Position numbers and translations under genes: made by a program. A stretch of 64,000 nucleotides of DNA. It comes from Clavelina lepadiformis. Taxonomy: Eukaryota; Chordata; Ascidiacea; Aplousobranchia; Clavelinidae. The stretch spans positions 4,278,001-4,342,000 of the forward strand of contig NC_135242.1 in the NCBI RefSeq assembly GCF_947623445.1. Direction: 5' to 3'. The notes under the pieces are model-generated. The model was not told the DNA's origin. It saw only the letters and a program-made list of their open reading frames with translations, and ran no database searches. Below, in pieces: positions 1 to 13,900 of the stretch; position 1 is the stretch's first letter; each line of letters starts with the position of its first letter.

Positions 1-167
1 GAATTTCTTTTGCACTATTCATTTTGAAAAGTTGTTATTGTACTACTAGTTGTATTCCCAGGGTCAAGGAATAGATTCTTGTAAAGGTTCGAATAAACAA
101 ATTGAAAAAACATTTAATGCCCCATACTGTCAATAATTGTGAAACAACTTCGTCTACCACAAAAACA

Positions 168-258
168 CGGAAATAAGAAATTATGGAAATAGAGAAATAC
201 GGAAATAGAGAAATACGGAAATAGAGACATACGGAAATAGAGACATAGGGGAATACGG
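168..258. repeat. 16-bp minisatellite
   Basis: About five to six tandem copies of a unit close to GGAAATAGAGAAATAC, with drift to GGAAATAGAGACATAC at the distal end. This is purine-rich simple repeat DNA. The minus-strand open frames over it are repeat artefacts. Confidence 0.85.
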
Positions 259-1235
259 AAAATACGATTAAGGGATAAGAAAGTGTCACACAGCTGCATA
301 GTTCGTATAATAACACATAAAGAAACAAGCTTAAGCTTACAAAAGTTGATAGAAAAAAATTAAAGTTAATCTTTGAGCTGCTTCGTTATTCTGCTATTGC
401 TTTTATACTATAATACTGCATAGGTCTACTGTAAATTTCATGCATTTGCGGTGGTCATGGTGCCACCGCGCGGTGATTCTGTCATTTGGACATATCACTT
501 TAAATTGTGTCCGCGTTGACTACTTTTATGCGTGATATTTGATATTTGTTATGCGTGATGTATATAATTATATATATATATATATTTGGTGCGTTCTTGT
601 TATTCCAACAGACGAGATCAACAATACAAGTTGGATTTGTTTACAAGTAGGTTACCTTCGTGACAGCTCGTGCTCACTGGATAAAAACGCAAAATTCCTT
701 TCCTCTTTATCACAGAATCATATAACTTTCTGAGCGCCGCGCAATCATCATTTCATGTTTTTTGCCATCTCTTGGTACACCTGAAGAAGCTTATACTTGC
801 AAAAGCTCGTGTAGAAGAATTAAAAAAAAAGTTTACCCTTTAAAGTGCCGTCTTAAATCTTGATGTTATTTTATTGTAAAATTCAGGTTTATTTGCATTT
901 GCATTTCGCAATACCGGGCTTGCCCGACAGTATTTCAATCAAGAGAAGATTTGACAAACAAATACGTATCTAGAGACTTTGTTGTGAACATGCTTGTTTC
1001 TTTATAAAGGCGTTCGTTTTCTGCTTTACTTTAAATTCTTCAAATGTGTGAGCATTTGTTTTTGATGTTTCCGTGTCTGTTTATTGTATGTAATTATCTC
1101 TTAGGTTTACACTGAAATCCACGTCGATCTGATAACATTGTTTTTGTTTTATATTGTGCTAATTGTCAGTTCTATATTGTTATGCATTAAATTGATGTTG
1201 TCTGAACCGTGTTAACCAAATTTTAAAGTAAAATA

Positions 1236-1465
1236 AGAAACAGGATATAGTTTGGTACTCTAAGGTTAACTTTATATTTTTCGACACGAGTTTTCACAAG
1301 CATAAGCTTGCTTCTTCAGGTGTACTGTGAAATGGCCATTTTACTTCATTTCATTTCATGTTTGCCCATTTCACAGTACAACTGAAGAAGTAAGCTTATG
1401 CTTGTGAAAGCTTGTGTCGAAAAATATAAAGTTAAACTTAGAGTGCCAAACTTTATCCTGTTTCT
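1236..1465. repeat. Fold-back (long inverted repeat) element upstream of gene A
   Basis: The arms 1236-1335 and 1366-1465 are about 95% complementary over roughly 100 bp, with a loop of about 30 bp. Each arm, read outward, contains CTGAAGAAG, then a small hairpin of the GCAAGC/GCTTGT type, then GAAA, then a CTCGTGTCGAAAAATA-like stretch. Single copies of the same motif occur near 789, 18985 and 38565, so it is a dispersed family. The right arm continues into the segment duplicated at 38.5 kb. What mobilises it is unknown. A fold-back or MITE-type transposon remnant is the simplest reading. Confidence 0.75.
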
Positions 1466-1915
1466 AATTTTACTTGCAAATATTAAAGCTACAATTTTTT
1501 CAGAGAAAGAACTTAATTTTTCGACCTGGTGCATTAAACTTAAGGCAAAACTGTCTGCAGAACCAATGTATGCATCTATTTATTTTGTATTTTCGTTGCG
1601 TGAGTATAATGAAAGAAAGACATTTAGCCTACGCAGTGATTTACGAGTGTAGGCTAGTTCCGCGTTTCTGATAAATGTTTTTATAGGCGTAGACTGTTTC
1701 CTGATTGAAACGTAATAACTACCCTTCATTTTTAAACGTAGGCTATGCATGAAAAATATTGCTAAGATTTAAAGTTGAAGTTGTTTCAACTAACTGCTTA
1801 ATTGTTGAAGAAAAAGCTTTAGATTTCGGTTTAACAAACAAAGTCAAGTTTTTGATTTTCTTGCGGTGTCTTCTAGTTAAACAAAGTCAGTAGGTAAAGT
1901 TTTGTGGAAAACAAT

Positions 1916-4900
1916 ATGAACTTGATAATGCTGTTGATTCTTACAACATCGCTTGTTGAATGTCACGGGATTCCAGCAGGTAAGAATAAAAGTTGCTTTG
2001 AAAGAAATCAATCAAAATTGATTACAGGCTGTTAGTAGCCTATAACGTCGTTTAAAATGGTAAAAAAGTGATTTAAATCTGGCACACATTCACTTACCAT
2101 GGGTGTTTGGATTTCGTGTCATCTGACTTGAACAGCTTAACGCTTTAGTTTTTACATCACTGTGTTTAGTGAACTATAATTAGATTACTAACTTATTTAA
2201 AATCAACCAGTCATTGTCATGTTAATCAAAGCAAAGTATCTCATTCCAAGCAAGTCCAACATCATTTCGTGATTTTTATCTCGTTTTCTGGTTGTGTTGT
2301 ATAAGCTGGTTTGTGTGGGCGTTTATTGAGGCCTGAGGTATTTTCAGGTAGCTTACCATACGTCCCGTTTCAGCCCGGGGTTTCGTCTCGGCGTCCCAGT
2401 CAGTCAACCAAGAACTCTCGCTTTGGCATTAAGTCAGCCAGCATTGCCCTACAATACACGAATATTAGCATGCTGTGATTGGTCTGTTTAGCCAACTTGC
2501 TGAAGAGTGATACCTGATGCGTGTCTATGTTTCGTTGTGTTAAATGTGAAAGTTGAAAGTATTTGCTACGTCATTGTAGCGGGTAATTGGTCCGGTAGTA
2601 GGTTAAATTTTAGCGCATTCACTAGTTTAGTAATAATAAGCTAGTAGGAGGAAGTTTTCTTTTTGCAGTTAGGTTATTGAAAGAACTTATTTCAAAGAGG
2701 AACTTGTTCGCATTTCCTTCTGCAAAAACGACTATCTGATAAGGCTATTAAGACTGATTAGACTCGTTGTTCTGAAGCGTCCCAAAAAATATAAATCACA
2801 AAAATGTAAATAGGGTAAACTGGTAAATAGGGATTGCTTTTGATTGGCAAAAAAGAGCGTGAAAGCTGTGAAGAATTATAGCCGTAAAGTTGCAAATAAA
2901 TGGCTACATCTCGCAATAGAGGAAACGTGTCAAATTTCAGCGCAGAAAAACGAAACAAAATAAAATCAGCCAACAGAAGAGTGGTCTAACAAAAATCCAT
3001 TTTACAAAAACCTGAAAGAGGCTCAGCAAAAAGACTACTTAATAACCCAGGAGTTGACAAAACGGGATGTCTCAAACCGAAAGAGAGAAACTTTGGTTAT
3101 GTGGCCTTACAGCAGGCATGCACAACTCAAAACAGTACACTGGCTGTTTTAGCGAAAAAATATTCTTCGCGGGCCGCGTGCTAACGTTGTTGTAACTAAC
3201 GTGTAGCCTACTTTATATAATGTGACCGATTAACCGTTGAATAAGAGATATCGTTGAGAAGATGATTACTGTCAGGAGACGGTTGCCTCTCGCACTACAG
3301 TATCTAGTTGTTTTTAACGCTTAGTGGCGGTAAAGCATCGGATTCGTTGATTATGTAACTGTAACCGTGGAGAAAATGCCTGAATGAGCGAAATCACGGA
3401 ATACCTCGTGGGCCGCATGCGGCCCGCGGGCCGTATGTTGTGCATGCCTGCCTTACAGCGTTAATTCAAATTTAATAAGGAGAATCATCACTAAAACTTT
3501 TTGGCAATTTTTTCAATTCGTTGTGCAGTTTTCTCGAACTTATCAAAACTTTCAAATTTATACGTATATTGAAATATTTGATAATTTTTTATGTTTAAAA
3601 ATGTTCCTGTTCAGTGGACCTGTTGGACAGTTTTCAATTCTAGCAATACTGTATAAAAATTCAAAAAAAAAATGTATAACAATCGAAACTTGTATAAAGG
3701 CTAGCTCGGTAACCGGGGATCAAGTGATAAGGAATCATCAACAAATTTAAGTCGTGCAAAGAGGTTATCCGGTGGGAGAATAAAGATTATTGTACCATAT
3801 CATACCATTTCCACAACAAAATAATTTAATCGGTAATTTTTTATTTAGGGGAAACCCCATAGTAGAAAACGAAGTGTTTATTTTCAGATTACCAGACTGA
3901 AAGAATTTTGTACGATAATACGATTTAAGCTCGGCGTCGGCGATGATTCTTCATCGCTTGGGTTCCAGTTACCGAACTTGCGTGTAGTTTCTAATGGATA
4001 AAGCGATTTTTCTTTTTTTCTTTTTAGTTGTAGTGTTTGTAGTCTTGCACAAAATGGGGAAGTGCTCAATGCTCACTAGTCACAAACCCTGTTAAAAGTT
4101 TGCTTTTAGTCGCTTTGATATGCAGTATACGCTAATAAATCCTATGCCAAAATATGTGCCACGACCATGTAGATTAATATCTATAACTTGGAATATGTAG
4201 TATGATGGCAAATTTTTTTGATAAATTGGTGCTTTAGCCAACTCTCTGCGACGAGAAATCTGGCGCATTATACAAATTTTCCAGTAGAGCACACATCAAC
4301 ATCAGCAAGCATCATTAATGTTTTGCCTGAGAATATTTTAATCAATGTGAAACTTGTGTTTAGCACCCGCTTCACTAGCAATCAGTGATGTCACATCGGA
4401 GTCGTTTACAGCAATCTTTGACTCAGTGATTAGCGCAACGTCATATGAAGTGTCTTATACTGCTCAGCATGACTCAACAAATATGGAAACTGTGAATGTC
4501 ATTGCGACAAGTGCAACGGTAACGTAAATATTTCAAAATAAGCTTTGCATTTGATTCCAGCCATAGGTTAAAGTGCAAAAACAGCAAAGTCACGCTGTAT
4601 ATACTTGAGGTCACTCCTCTACCTGTTATAACGATAGCTGCTTAATTTTTCTATTTTTGAACTCTTTTAGATCAGATTGACATCTCTTAATCCTTGTACA
4701 AGTAGTTTAAGTTTTTACTTTTAACCAATTGTCAGTGGTGTATTGGAAGGGACCGCCGTACCCCCACTCTTTTTTGACAGGGGATCGCAATCTCTTCTTG
4801 CTTTGTTCCATTTTATCCCCATTTTTATATATATTTAGATACAATAACTTACCTGCTTGACAGCAAACCCCAACTTCCTGTTTTAGGAATACACCAGCCA

Positions 4901-7900
4901 ATACCGGGAATAAAATAGCTTATTGTAACATTGCAGCTTTAAAGCAAGTCAAATTCAAGCTTAATCTTACAATATTACTTTTTATAAAGATTACCAGTCT
5001 TGCGTCAAATCTCAATTATGATGTCCGGGTTCGAGCTTTTCAAGATGCAGTGGCTGGAAATTACAGCGCTGTTATGCGAGCACGAACAGGTATTCATCTT
5101 TAAACTTCAAGTAGCATTTAAACAAAAAATTATTATGTCTTGTTGTAACATTGCAACACGCTTTTAGGTAATTTTAACAATGCAAAGTTTTCATTGCTCA
5201 AATAAAATCATTTAATTTCATATTATATTTAATTTGTATTTTGTTATGAAGTATAGTTTGATTTTCTCATTAAATTCAGGTTTAAAATTAAATTTTTTGT
5301 CATATTTTTAGCACCATCTGGTTCTTCAATCTTGCAAGTGATCACAACACCAACTTATATAACCGTATTTCTTGAGGAAACACCGGGAGCAACTAAATGG
5401 GAGGTGGAATATTCAGGTGGAGGAAGCACTTCAACAATAATTGTTCCTGATGATGTTCCATCTATGACTAATTACATAGCAATGTAGGTTGACATTCTTA
5501 AAAAAATAAATAAAGACAACTGTTTCCACAAGAAAGTTTAAGTTTAATTGTTTAAATAGATTTTCTTTACTTGCAGAATCACTTCACTTTCACCTAATAC
5601 AAGTTATACACTGAGAGCAAGAGTAAGTCAGATAAATGGTGACACAAACTACAATGTTGCTCAAAGTCCTTATGGAAGTCCTACTGAAATAACAACTGGT
5701 ATATTTGAATATGACGTTTTTGCAAAATGTTTTATATTTTTTTTGAAATAAGGAATTACTTTTGGCTTAATGTGTCATACATATTGTTGCAAATGTTAGT
5801 GAATTGTAAAAATACTTTAAGTTTGTAGTCGCAGTAAATAGCCATACTAGAAACTTGGCTACTGTGTTTGCAAGTACTATTTCTCAGGCAAGATCAGTGC
5901 ATTTGGACGTGTCCTGTTGATAACTCGATCTTATACTTCAACTGACAACATCAACACAGCACTGAAGACAGAGATTGCAACAGAATTGTTGAACACTTAT
6001 CAGAGTGTTGCAAGCAATGTTGTTGATGTCTCTGTTGTTGAGCTTGAGAATGACGGATCAGGAAATATTCTTTGTCATTATGAGATTGTGTTGAATGACC
6101 AAACTTCACCCCCAAATATATCTGCTTTAACTTTGAGTAATGCAACTTTGTACAATGGCAGCTCCGTAAGATTTGATGGTAAGTTTTAAAGGCAAATCTG
6201 TTTTATAGTTGTCTTTTATATTCTTTTTTAAAAATGTTAACATAACTATTGGATTAGAACTGAATGGAAATTTAAGTCTGTAAAAATAGGTTTTCTTGAA
6301 GTTGCTAAACACTTTTTTAAATTTCAAATTATTTCCTTCGATCTGGTCATTGTTTGACAGCGGGAGAAAGTATCAATCTGGGAACGTCTGGAGAAAATTT
6401 ACTTGATAAATAAACACTTAATCTTTTTTTTTGTTTCACAGTGGGAAAAAGTTTCAATGTGGAAAAGTTTGGAGATGATCTTGATATACAATATGCTGAT
6501 GGAACACCCTGCCCAGGCTCTTTATCACTATCCAGAGTTTGGACATTATATGATAAAAATGGAAACATTTCTTCAACTGAATTACCAAACGCCGATAACG
6601 TTATAGATGGTGTAAGCACTGTGACCTTTGCAAATGCAGGTATCAACCAGGTGTTTTAAACAGTAATTTAGATTAGAAATCCCTAAGCAAGCCCAGGGAA
6701 TCCTTGGTCATCGACTGGATTGTGCAAGGGTTCAATAAATTCCTGGTAGTCAAAAGAGGTCAAATGGTTGGGATAAAAAACACAGGATATTGTTCACCAT
6801 AGTATACAAAACATTCATAGCATACAAGGATCAGCACACACATAGGCTTTTTTCTAAAATAAGGCAGGTTATGACCCAATGAAAGATGTTTTATACCATT
6901 GGAACATTTTTAGGAAATCCACTACCTATATAAACTGTAGTTTTAAATTCTTGCTAATTCTAATTCATTATTATTTTTGAGAGGGTGAAAGTGGTTGTAA
7001 AAGATTATAGAATTGGTTTTGGTGGCTAGTTGTTGAAAGCATTTAACTAAAAACAACACAATCATTCCACATCATTTGAAAGCTGTTTATGATGTTCCAT
7101 AGCTTAAGACTGAGCAAAGGGTCAATGAACTCGTAAAGTTGAAAAAGAAGCAATTGGTTGCAATAAATGAAAAAAATAATTTTTAACAACGCACATGTTA
7201 TAAAGAGCACCACACACATAGGGTCTTTTCTAAGATAAGACGTGTTATTGCCATTTACCAGAAGTTAGATATAGAGTCTATTTTACAAACATGTATTTTA
7301 CCATTTTTAGTTTATTTACCATTCATAGTAACTTTCTTAAAGTTAAATGAAGAGATTGATGGTGAGCGCTTTACAACTTTTTAATGCATTTGAAAAATAA
7401 TTGTCTATATATTTAGTATTTATTCAGTGTATATATATTTATTTATTTTATATTCAACATGCAGAGGTTGATTTGATATCAAGGTTACTACGATTGATAC
7501 CATTTTTGGTCTATGGTTTAGAATTTTAGATGAAAAATAGCCTAACTAAGTTATTCAAGATTTTACAAAAATAGTTTAAGCTTTGGTTGTCTGTGTTGTT
7601 GAGAGATGAAGATGCCCGAAACAATGGAGGCTGTACCTGACTCCAAATGTTGTTTAAGGTTACAAGTTCATCTCGGCATTGCTCGTTGCATTACTCATTG
7701 CTCTTGGCATTGCATTGCTCGACAGAACAGCCAACAAATGAAAAACCTACGAAACTTTGTTTCGAACTGACAAAAAATAATCTAAAATAAGTTACTTGGT
7801 AGTCAACAAAGTTGGAAACGCAAGGTTATATAAAGAAAAATCATCAACGCAAGAATGTAAATTGAGGAGGAAAACATAACCATAAAAGAAATAGTCCAAA

Positions 7901-10900
7901 GTGTGGCGCTTGCCGCCACAAAGCTATTTTCTTTAGACTTAAAATAGAGTTAGTACTTCTTTGTTTTCCATAATTAAAATGTTTACAAATTGCCTTCATA
8001 TTTTTTGTTAGTTATCGCTGATAGTTACTAATCATTTTTATGTTGGTTTTAGGAGTGACTGCTTCTTCTACCATCTTGCTTCCTTTCTCTCAAAACACCA
8101 TATATGGAATAAAGCAAGAATACCTGATCAAAACTTGTCCTGATGGTGATGATTCTACTTTGTATTACAACAGAGTGCATGGCGCCAATGGTGCATTCAC
8201 AAATGTTGAAGCTAACAAGTACACAATCATACACACAACAGGTTAGTAGATAATCATGTTTTTTCATCAATATACTAAAGGTTATTTCATACCATATTCT
8301 ATCAAATTATGAAGAGCTAAACCAAATGTAATTAAAAAGCTGTTGATAACGGCATGACGTGTTTATATGTTCCAGACGTTCAATCAATTGGTTCTATCAC
8401 GTACACCAGAGCAGCAAGTGGAACTGAAGTGACTTTGAATGTCCCAGCCAATTTAATACAAAGAGCGTTTCAGTATACTTTTGATGTAGCTGGATCTGTC
8501 ACTACTTTGTCACAAAGTGACTTAGATAGTTCCTCTACATATTTGGTAGGACATCTGACAATTTATATTTGATGATTAAATAGTCTTGCTGCTTACACCT
8601 GTTGAATTAAATAGTATTTTCATGAAGCATTTTTAAAAAGATTAAAATAAGTAAAGCTATCTCGTGCACTTGCCATGCGTAGCGCATTCCTTATTCTTAT
8701 GCTGTTTGCTACACAACTTCTTGTGCATTAAATGCCACAGTAAGCGGCAGGTCTCAGTGTGTTTACCCTCTTTGTTTGTTTATTTTTTAAATGTCGAATG
8801 CAAAATGAAAAAGTCACAAATTCCATTTTTAAAGTCTTTGCTGAGTCTGACTGAGGAATCAAACCAGAGTTTCTCGAATAGAAGGCAGATACTCACTTGA
8901 TATTACAGCATGCCACAGTTAAATCGAGTAACTCGGTTTAGTTATACTTTGTGTTAGTTAGCATACTTTGCTTGCTTAATTCAGTGTACATGCCTTTGAG
9001 GCTTGTAATTACAACTTGTTTCATTTTTCTTCTTTGCTTTCCCTTTTTTAATTTTTTTTTGTCTTTTTTCACTTGGTTCAATTTAGACTTTTAAGATTTA
9101 CCACTACATTTTCTTTTAAATAGATTATGTTTCAATTTTCTTTGCCCTCAGGTGTTTTTAACCGGCTTACCCCAGGATGCAGACTCAGATGTTACCATGG
9201 AAGTGAGAGCCAGAGGTGCCAATAGTTCCATTTCTACTGCAAGCAGAATTGTTACAGTCACCACAGGTATTGAAACTAAGTATAACTTAGCTATGGAGTT
9301 GCAGCTGACATGTTCTGCGACTCTACAACAAACTTTAATTTTTGTGTGAGGTTTTTTTTTTTAATACTATAACATATGGAAACTTTAGTAGCAAAGTGTA
9401 GAGATTGTTCACGTCATCCAAAGATTAGACTTTAGAGCCAAAAAACTATCGATTATTTTATTTGCAGAAACTTTAAGTTTTTTGAACTCATTATTATCAA
9501 TGCAAATTGGGCAACCTAAGAAATGTATATTATTTGTATAATGTTGAACAAATAAATAGAATTAATGGCTTATGTTATTTACATGGAAGTGTGGATGTTA
9601 AAAACAGTGCATGTCTGTACAAGAAATACATGTTCACAATTAAAATTTATTATTCAATACTAATATTGGATCTTATAAATGTAATAACATTTTAATGTGA
9701 TGATTTATGTTTTTTATTAATTTATGTTATAATTTCTTTTTTATAAATGCCATGACATAAGAAAACTTTAGTGGCAAAGTGTGGAAAGCTTCAGGTTATC
9801 TAAAGATTAAACTTTAGAGCCAAAAACTAGCAAATCGTTTTATTTGCAAAAGCTTTAAGTTTTTTGAACTCATTAATTTTCAATGCAATTCGAGCAACCA
9901 AAGAAATGTATGCTATTTGTATGATGTTAAACAAATGAAAAGAACGATGCCTTTTTTGTCGTAAAATAACGTAAAAATGTGCACGATAAAAGCAGTGGGT
10001 GAGAGCAAATACATGTTCACAATCTAACAGTATTGCTCTATATTCAGTCACTTTCGCAACAACTTTTCGATACCTTACACCTGCTTTACAATCTTATCAC
10101 TTAACTTATCTTATCTTAACCACCACCTGTTATTTTATAGTTCGGCGAATTATGGGTTTAAGTTCAATTCATCTATTCTTTTCCTTATATTTTTTCATCT
10201 CTAAAGTGAAATGGTTAATTATACCGGTAATCTATATTTTCTGATTTATTTTTGACAAACTTATCATAAATTTATGCTATTAAAATAAAAACAACTTCAT
10301 TTTAACTAAAAATTGCATCTATATTTTACCTTACTTTTCAGTGTATGTTAAACAGGAATGTGAGTCAAGCAACATGTGTGCTCTTAATTACGTGTGTGCA
10401 ATGGTACCACTTGCAATGGCAATGTGTGCAATGGTACCACTTGCAATGATGTTGATGAATGCACCATCATGATTGATAAATGTCATGAAAATGCCACTTG
10501 CACTAATACTGAATGAAGTTACACTTGTACATGCAATGATGGATATACTGGGAATGGTACATCATGCAATGATATTGATGAATGCACCAACATGATTGAT
10601 AACTGTCATGAAAATACCACTTGCACTAATACTGAAGGAAGTTACACTTGTACTTGCAATGATGGATTTACTGGCAATGGTACCACATGCAGTGATGTTG
10701 ATGAATGCACCATCATGATTGATAACTGTCATGAAAATGCCACTAGCACTAATACTGAAGGAAGTTACACTTGTACATGCAATGATGGATATACTGGCAA
10801 TGGTACCACTTGCAATGATGTTGATGAATGCACCATCATGATTGATAAATGTCATGAAAATGCCACTTGCACTAATACTGAATGAAGTTACACTTGTACA

Positions 10901-13900
10901 TGCAATGATGGATATACTGGGAATGGTACATCATGCAATGATATTGATGAATGCACCAACATGATTGATAACTGTCATGAAAATGCTACTTGCACTAATA
11001 CTGAAGGAAGTTACACTTGTACATGCAATGATGGATATACTGGCAATGGTACCACTTGCAATGATGCTGATGAATGCACCAACATAATTGATAACTGTCA
11101 TGAAAATGCTAATTGCACTAATACTGAAGGGAGTTATACTTGTACATGCAATGATGGATTTACTGGGAATGGTGCCACATGCAATGGTATTGATGAATGC
11201 ACCAACATGATTGATAACTGTCATGAAAATGCAAATTGCACTAATACTGAAGGAAGTTACACTTGTACTTGCAATGATGGATATACTGGGAATGGTACCG
11301 CATGCAGTGATATTGATGAATGCACCAACATGATTGATAACTGTCATGAAAATGCTACTTGCACTAATACTGAAGGAAGTTGCACTTGTACTTGCAATGA
11401 TGGGTATAGTGGGAATGGTACCATATGCAGTGATATTGATGAATGCACCAACATGATTGATAACTGTCATGAAAATGCAAATTGCACTAATACTGAAGGA
11501 AGTTACACTTGTACATGCAACGATGGATTTACTGGAAATGGTACCATATGCAGTGATACAGATGAATGTGCCACGATCACAGATAACTGTTATACCAATG
11601 CCACTTGCACTAATACTGAAGGAAGTTACACTTGTACTTGCAATGATGGATATAGTGAGAATGGTACCATATGCAGTGATACAGATGAATGTGCCATGAA
11701 CACAGATAACTGTCATGCCAATGCCACTTGCACTAATACTGAAGGAAGTTACACTTGTACTTCCAATGATGGATATAGTGGGAATGGTACCACTTGTAAT
11801 GATACAGATGAATGTGCCATGAACACAGATAACTGTCATGCCAATGCCACTTGCCTTAATACTGAAGGAAGTTACACTTGTACTTGCAATGATGGGTACA
11901 GTGGAAATGGTACATCATGCAGTGATACAGATGAATGTGCCACGATCACAGATAACTGTCATACCAATGCCACTTGCACTAATACTGAAGGAAGTTACAC
12001 TTGTACTTGCAATGATGGATATAGTGGGAATGGTACCATATGCAGTGATACAGATGAATGTGCCATGAACACAGATAACTGTCATACCAATGCCACTTGC
12101 ACTAATACTGAAGGAAGTTACACTTGTACTTGCAATGATGGATATAGTGGGAATGGTACCACTTGTAATGATACAGATGAATGTGCCATGAACACAGATA
12201 ACTGTCATGCCAATGCCACTTGCCTTAATACTGAAGGAAGTTACACTTGTACTTGCAATGATGGGTACAGTGGAAATGGTACATCATGCAGTGATACAGA
12301 TGAATGTGCCATGAACACAGATAACTGTCATGCCAATGCCACTTGCACTAATACTGAAGGGAGTTACACTTGTACTTGCAATGATGGATATAGTGGGAAT
12401 GGTAGCGCATGCAGTGATATTGATGAATGCACCAACATGACTGATAACTGTCATGAAAATGCCACTTGCACAAATACTGAAGGAAGTTTTACTTGCAATT
12501 GCGCTTCTGGATTTTCGGGGGGTGGAACAATATGCACAGATGTTGATGAGTGTTTGGATGATATTTTGAAGAGTTGCCATGAAAACGCTGCTTGTATAAA
12601 TTTAGTTGGCAACTTTCATTGCACTTGCAATCGTGGTTTTTCAGGAGATGGACTTATCTGCAGGGACATTGACGAATGTGATGTTTTCTCTGATAGTTGT
12701 CATGAAAGTTCCAATTGCTCCAACACTTTTGGTGGTTTTGGGTGTTACTGTGGCAACCGCCTTTTAATAAGCAGCTTCAATTGTTTGGATGCTATGGATT
12801 GTAACAACTACACCTGCGAAAGTAGAGCTGGTGTGATGTTTTAGCTACAGTATGTTAATTTTTACCAAATTGGATTTAATTGTAATTGTCTTTATTCTAA
12901 AATATTTTACAGAGAGATCTCTTGCTTGGATAGCTGCCATTGTTGTTCCAGTTCTGGCCATTATACTTATTGTGATTATTATTATTATATGTCGTAAAGT
13001 GGTAAGTTTTTTTAAGTTGGTGCTTTTCATGAAACTAAAGCAATTATGAAATGAAATTGAAATTGAAATTATGAAGCTCATGAAATTAAAGCAAGAATTT
13101 TTCTGTAAAGTAAGTGTTCATTCATATTTATTTATTTTTCTAGAAAGGTGCATATGATCCAAAACAAGTGAACAAAAATACGACATTAGATATGTCAACT
13201 CTTCAAGCAAATGAACAAAATTCACAAAATACAAGATCGAATGTGGTAATATAAATGTTTCTTTATTGTTATCATTTGTAATTTACATCTTATTAAGGTT
13301 TTTCATAAATGTAACTTACATTAATGTGTATCTGTTGTCATGATTTTTAGTATTACTATATGATAGAATTTGTAGTTTCATTGCAAAGTCTGATTCAAAA
13401 CCATATGTTCTGTTAAAACCATAAACATATGATACTTGATTTTAATATGATAAACTTTCATTTTAAATCTACACTTTTAAAGTTATAATTTTTTGTTTAA
13501 TACTCAGAAAGGATTCTATGACCTGGTTGATGCACAAAAACAACTAGATTCGAATGCTGGTCAATATTGTTCTTCTGTGCAAGGCAATGATGCTGATGTT
13601 GAGGCAAACTCTCGTCATTCCAAGGTAAATTTATGAGCAACATTTTATTGTGAATCTTTGTTCGTATGACATCATTAACATGCATGAAAGCTCTTTAGGA
13701 GACCAAGTTTTTTCCATTTTATTTCATATCTAACATCAGTCCTTATTTACTGATGTGACTCTATATAGTTTTGCAATATCAAACCGTGGTGTCACACATT
13801 TATTTGGATATGATCATTTTGTTAATCTAATTGAGCAACAACTACTGTATTTTCTGCATAACAAAATTAAGACAAGTTGTAATTATATGCATAATTAATA

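Larger units (their letters stand above)
1..1915. other. 5' flank of gene A, no gene recognised
   Basis: No convincing coding exon is visible. The short open frames here lack splice context, and those around 1.4-1.65 kb are not frame-conserved in the second copy of this region at 38.6 kb. The stretch holds a 16-bp minisatellite near 170-258, an AT dinucleotide run near 560-585, a motif near 789-830 related to the fold-back repeat at 1236-1465, and presumably the gene A promoter just before 1916. Confidence 0.6.

Noticed and set aside
16-340. Minus-strand frames near the window start
   Set aside because: They translate the 16-bp minisatellite; no splice sites or homology.
1398-1652. Plus-strand frame upstream of gene A with a similar frame at 38583-38882
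   Set aside because: Both lie in the duplicated segment, but the reading frame is not conserved between copies (shifts midway), so it is non-coding flank.
10931-11839. 302-codon minus-strand open frame over the gene A EGF array
   Set aside because: It is an antisense shadow of the 123-bp repeat. It has the same period, no independent family resemblance, and the plus strand has the six-cysteine EGF pattern.
10342-12821. Programmed stop readthrough or selenocysteine at the two gene A TGA codons
   Set aside because: No conserved readthrough context or SECIS-like structure seen. The separate frame change nearby argues for decay or assembly error.
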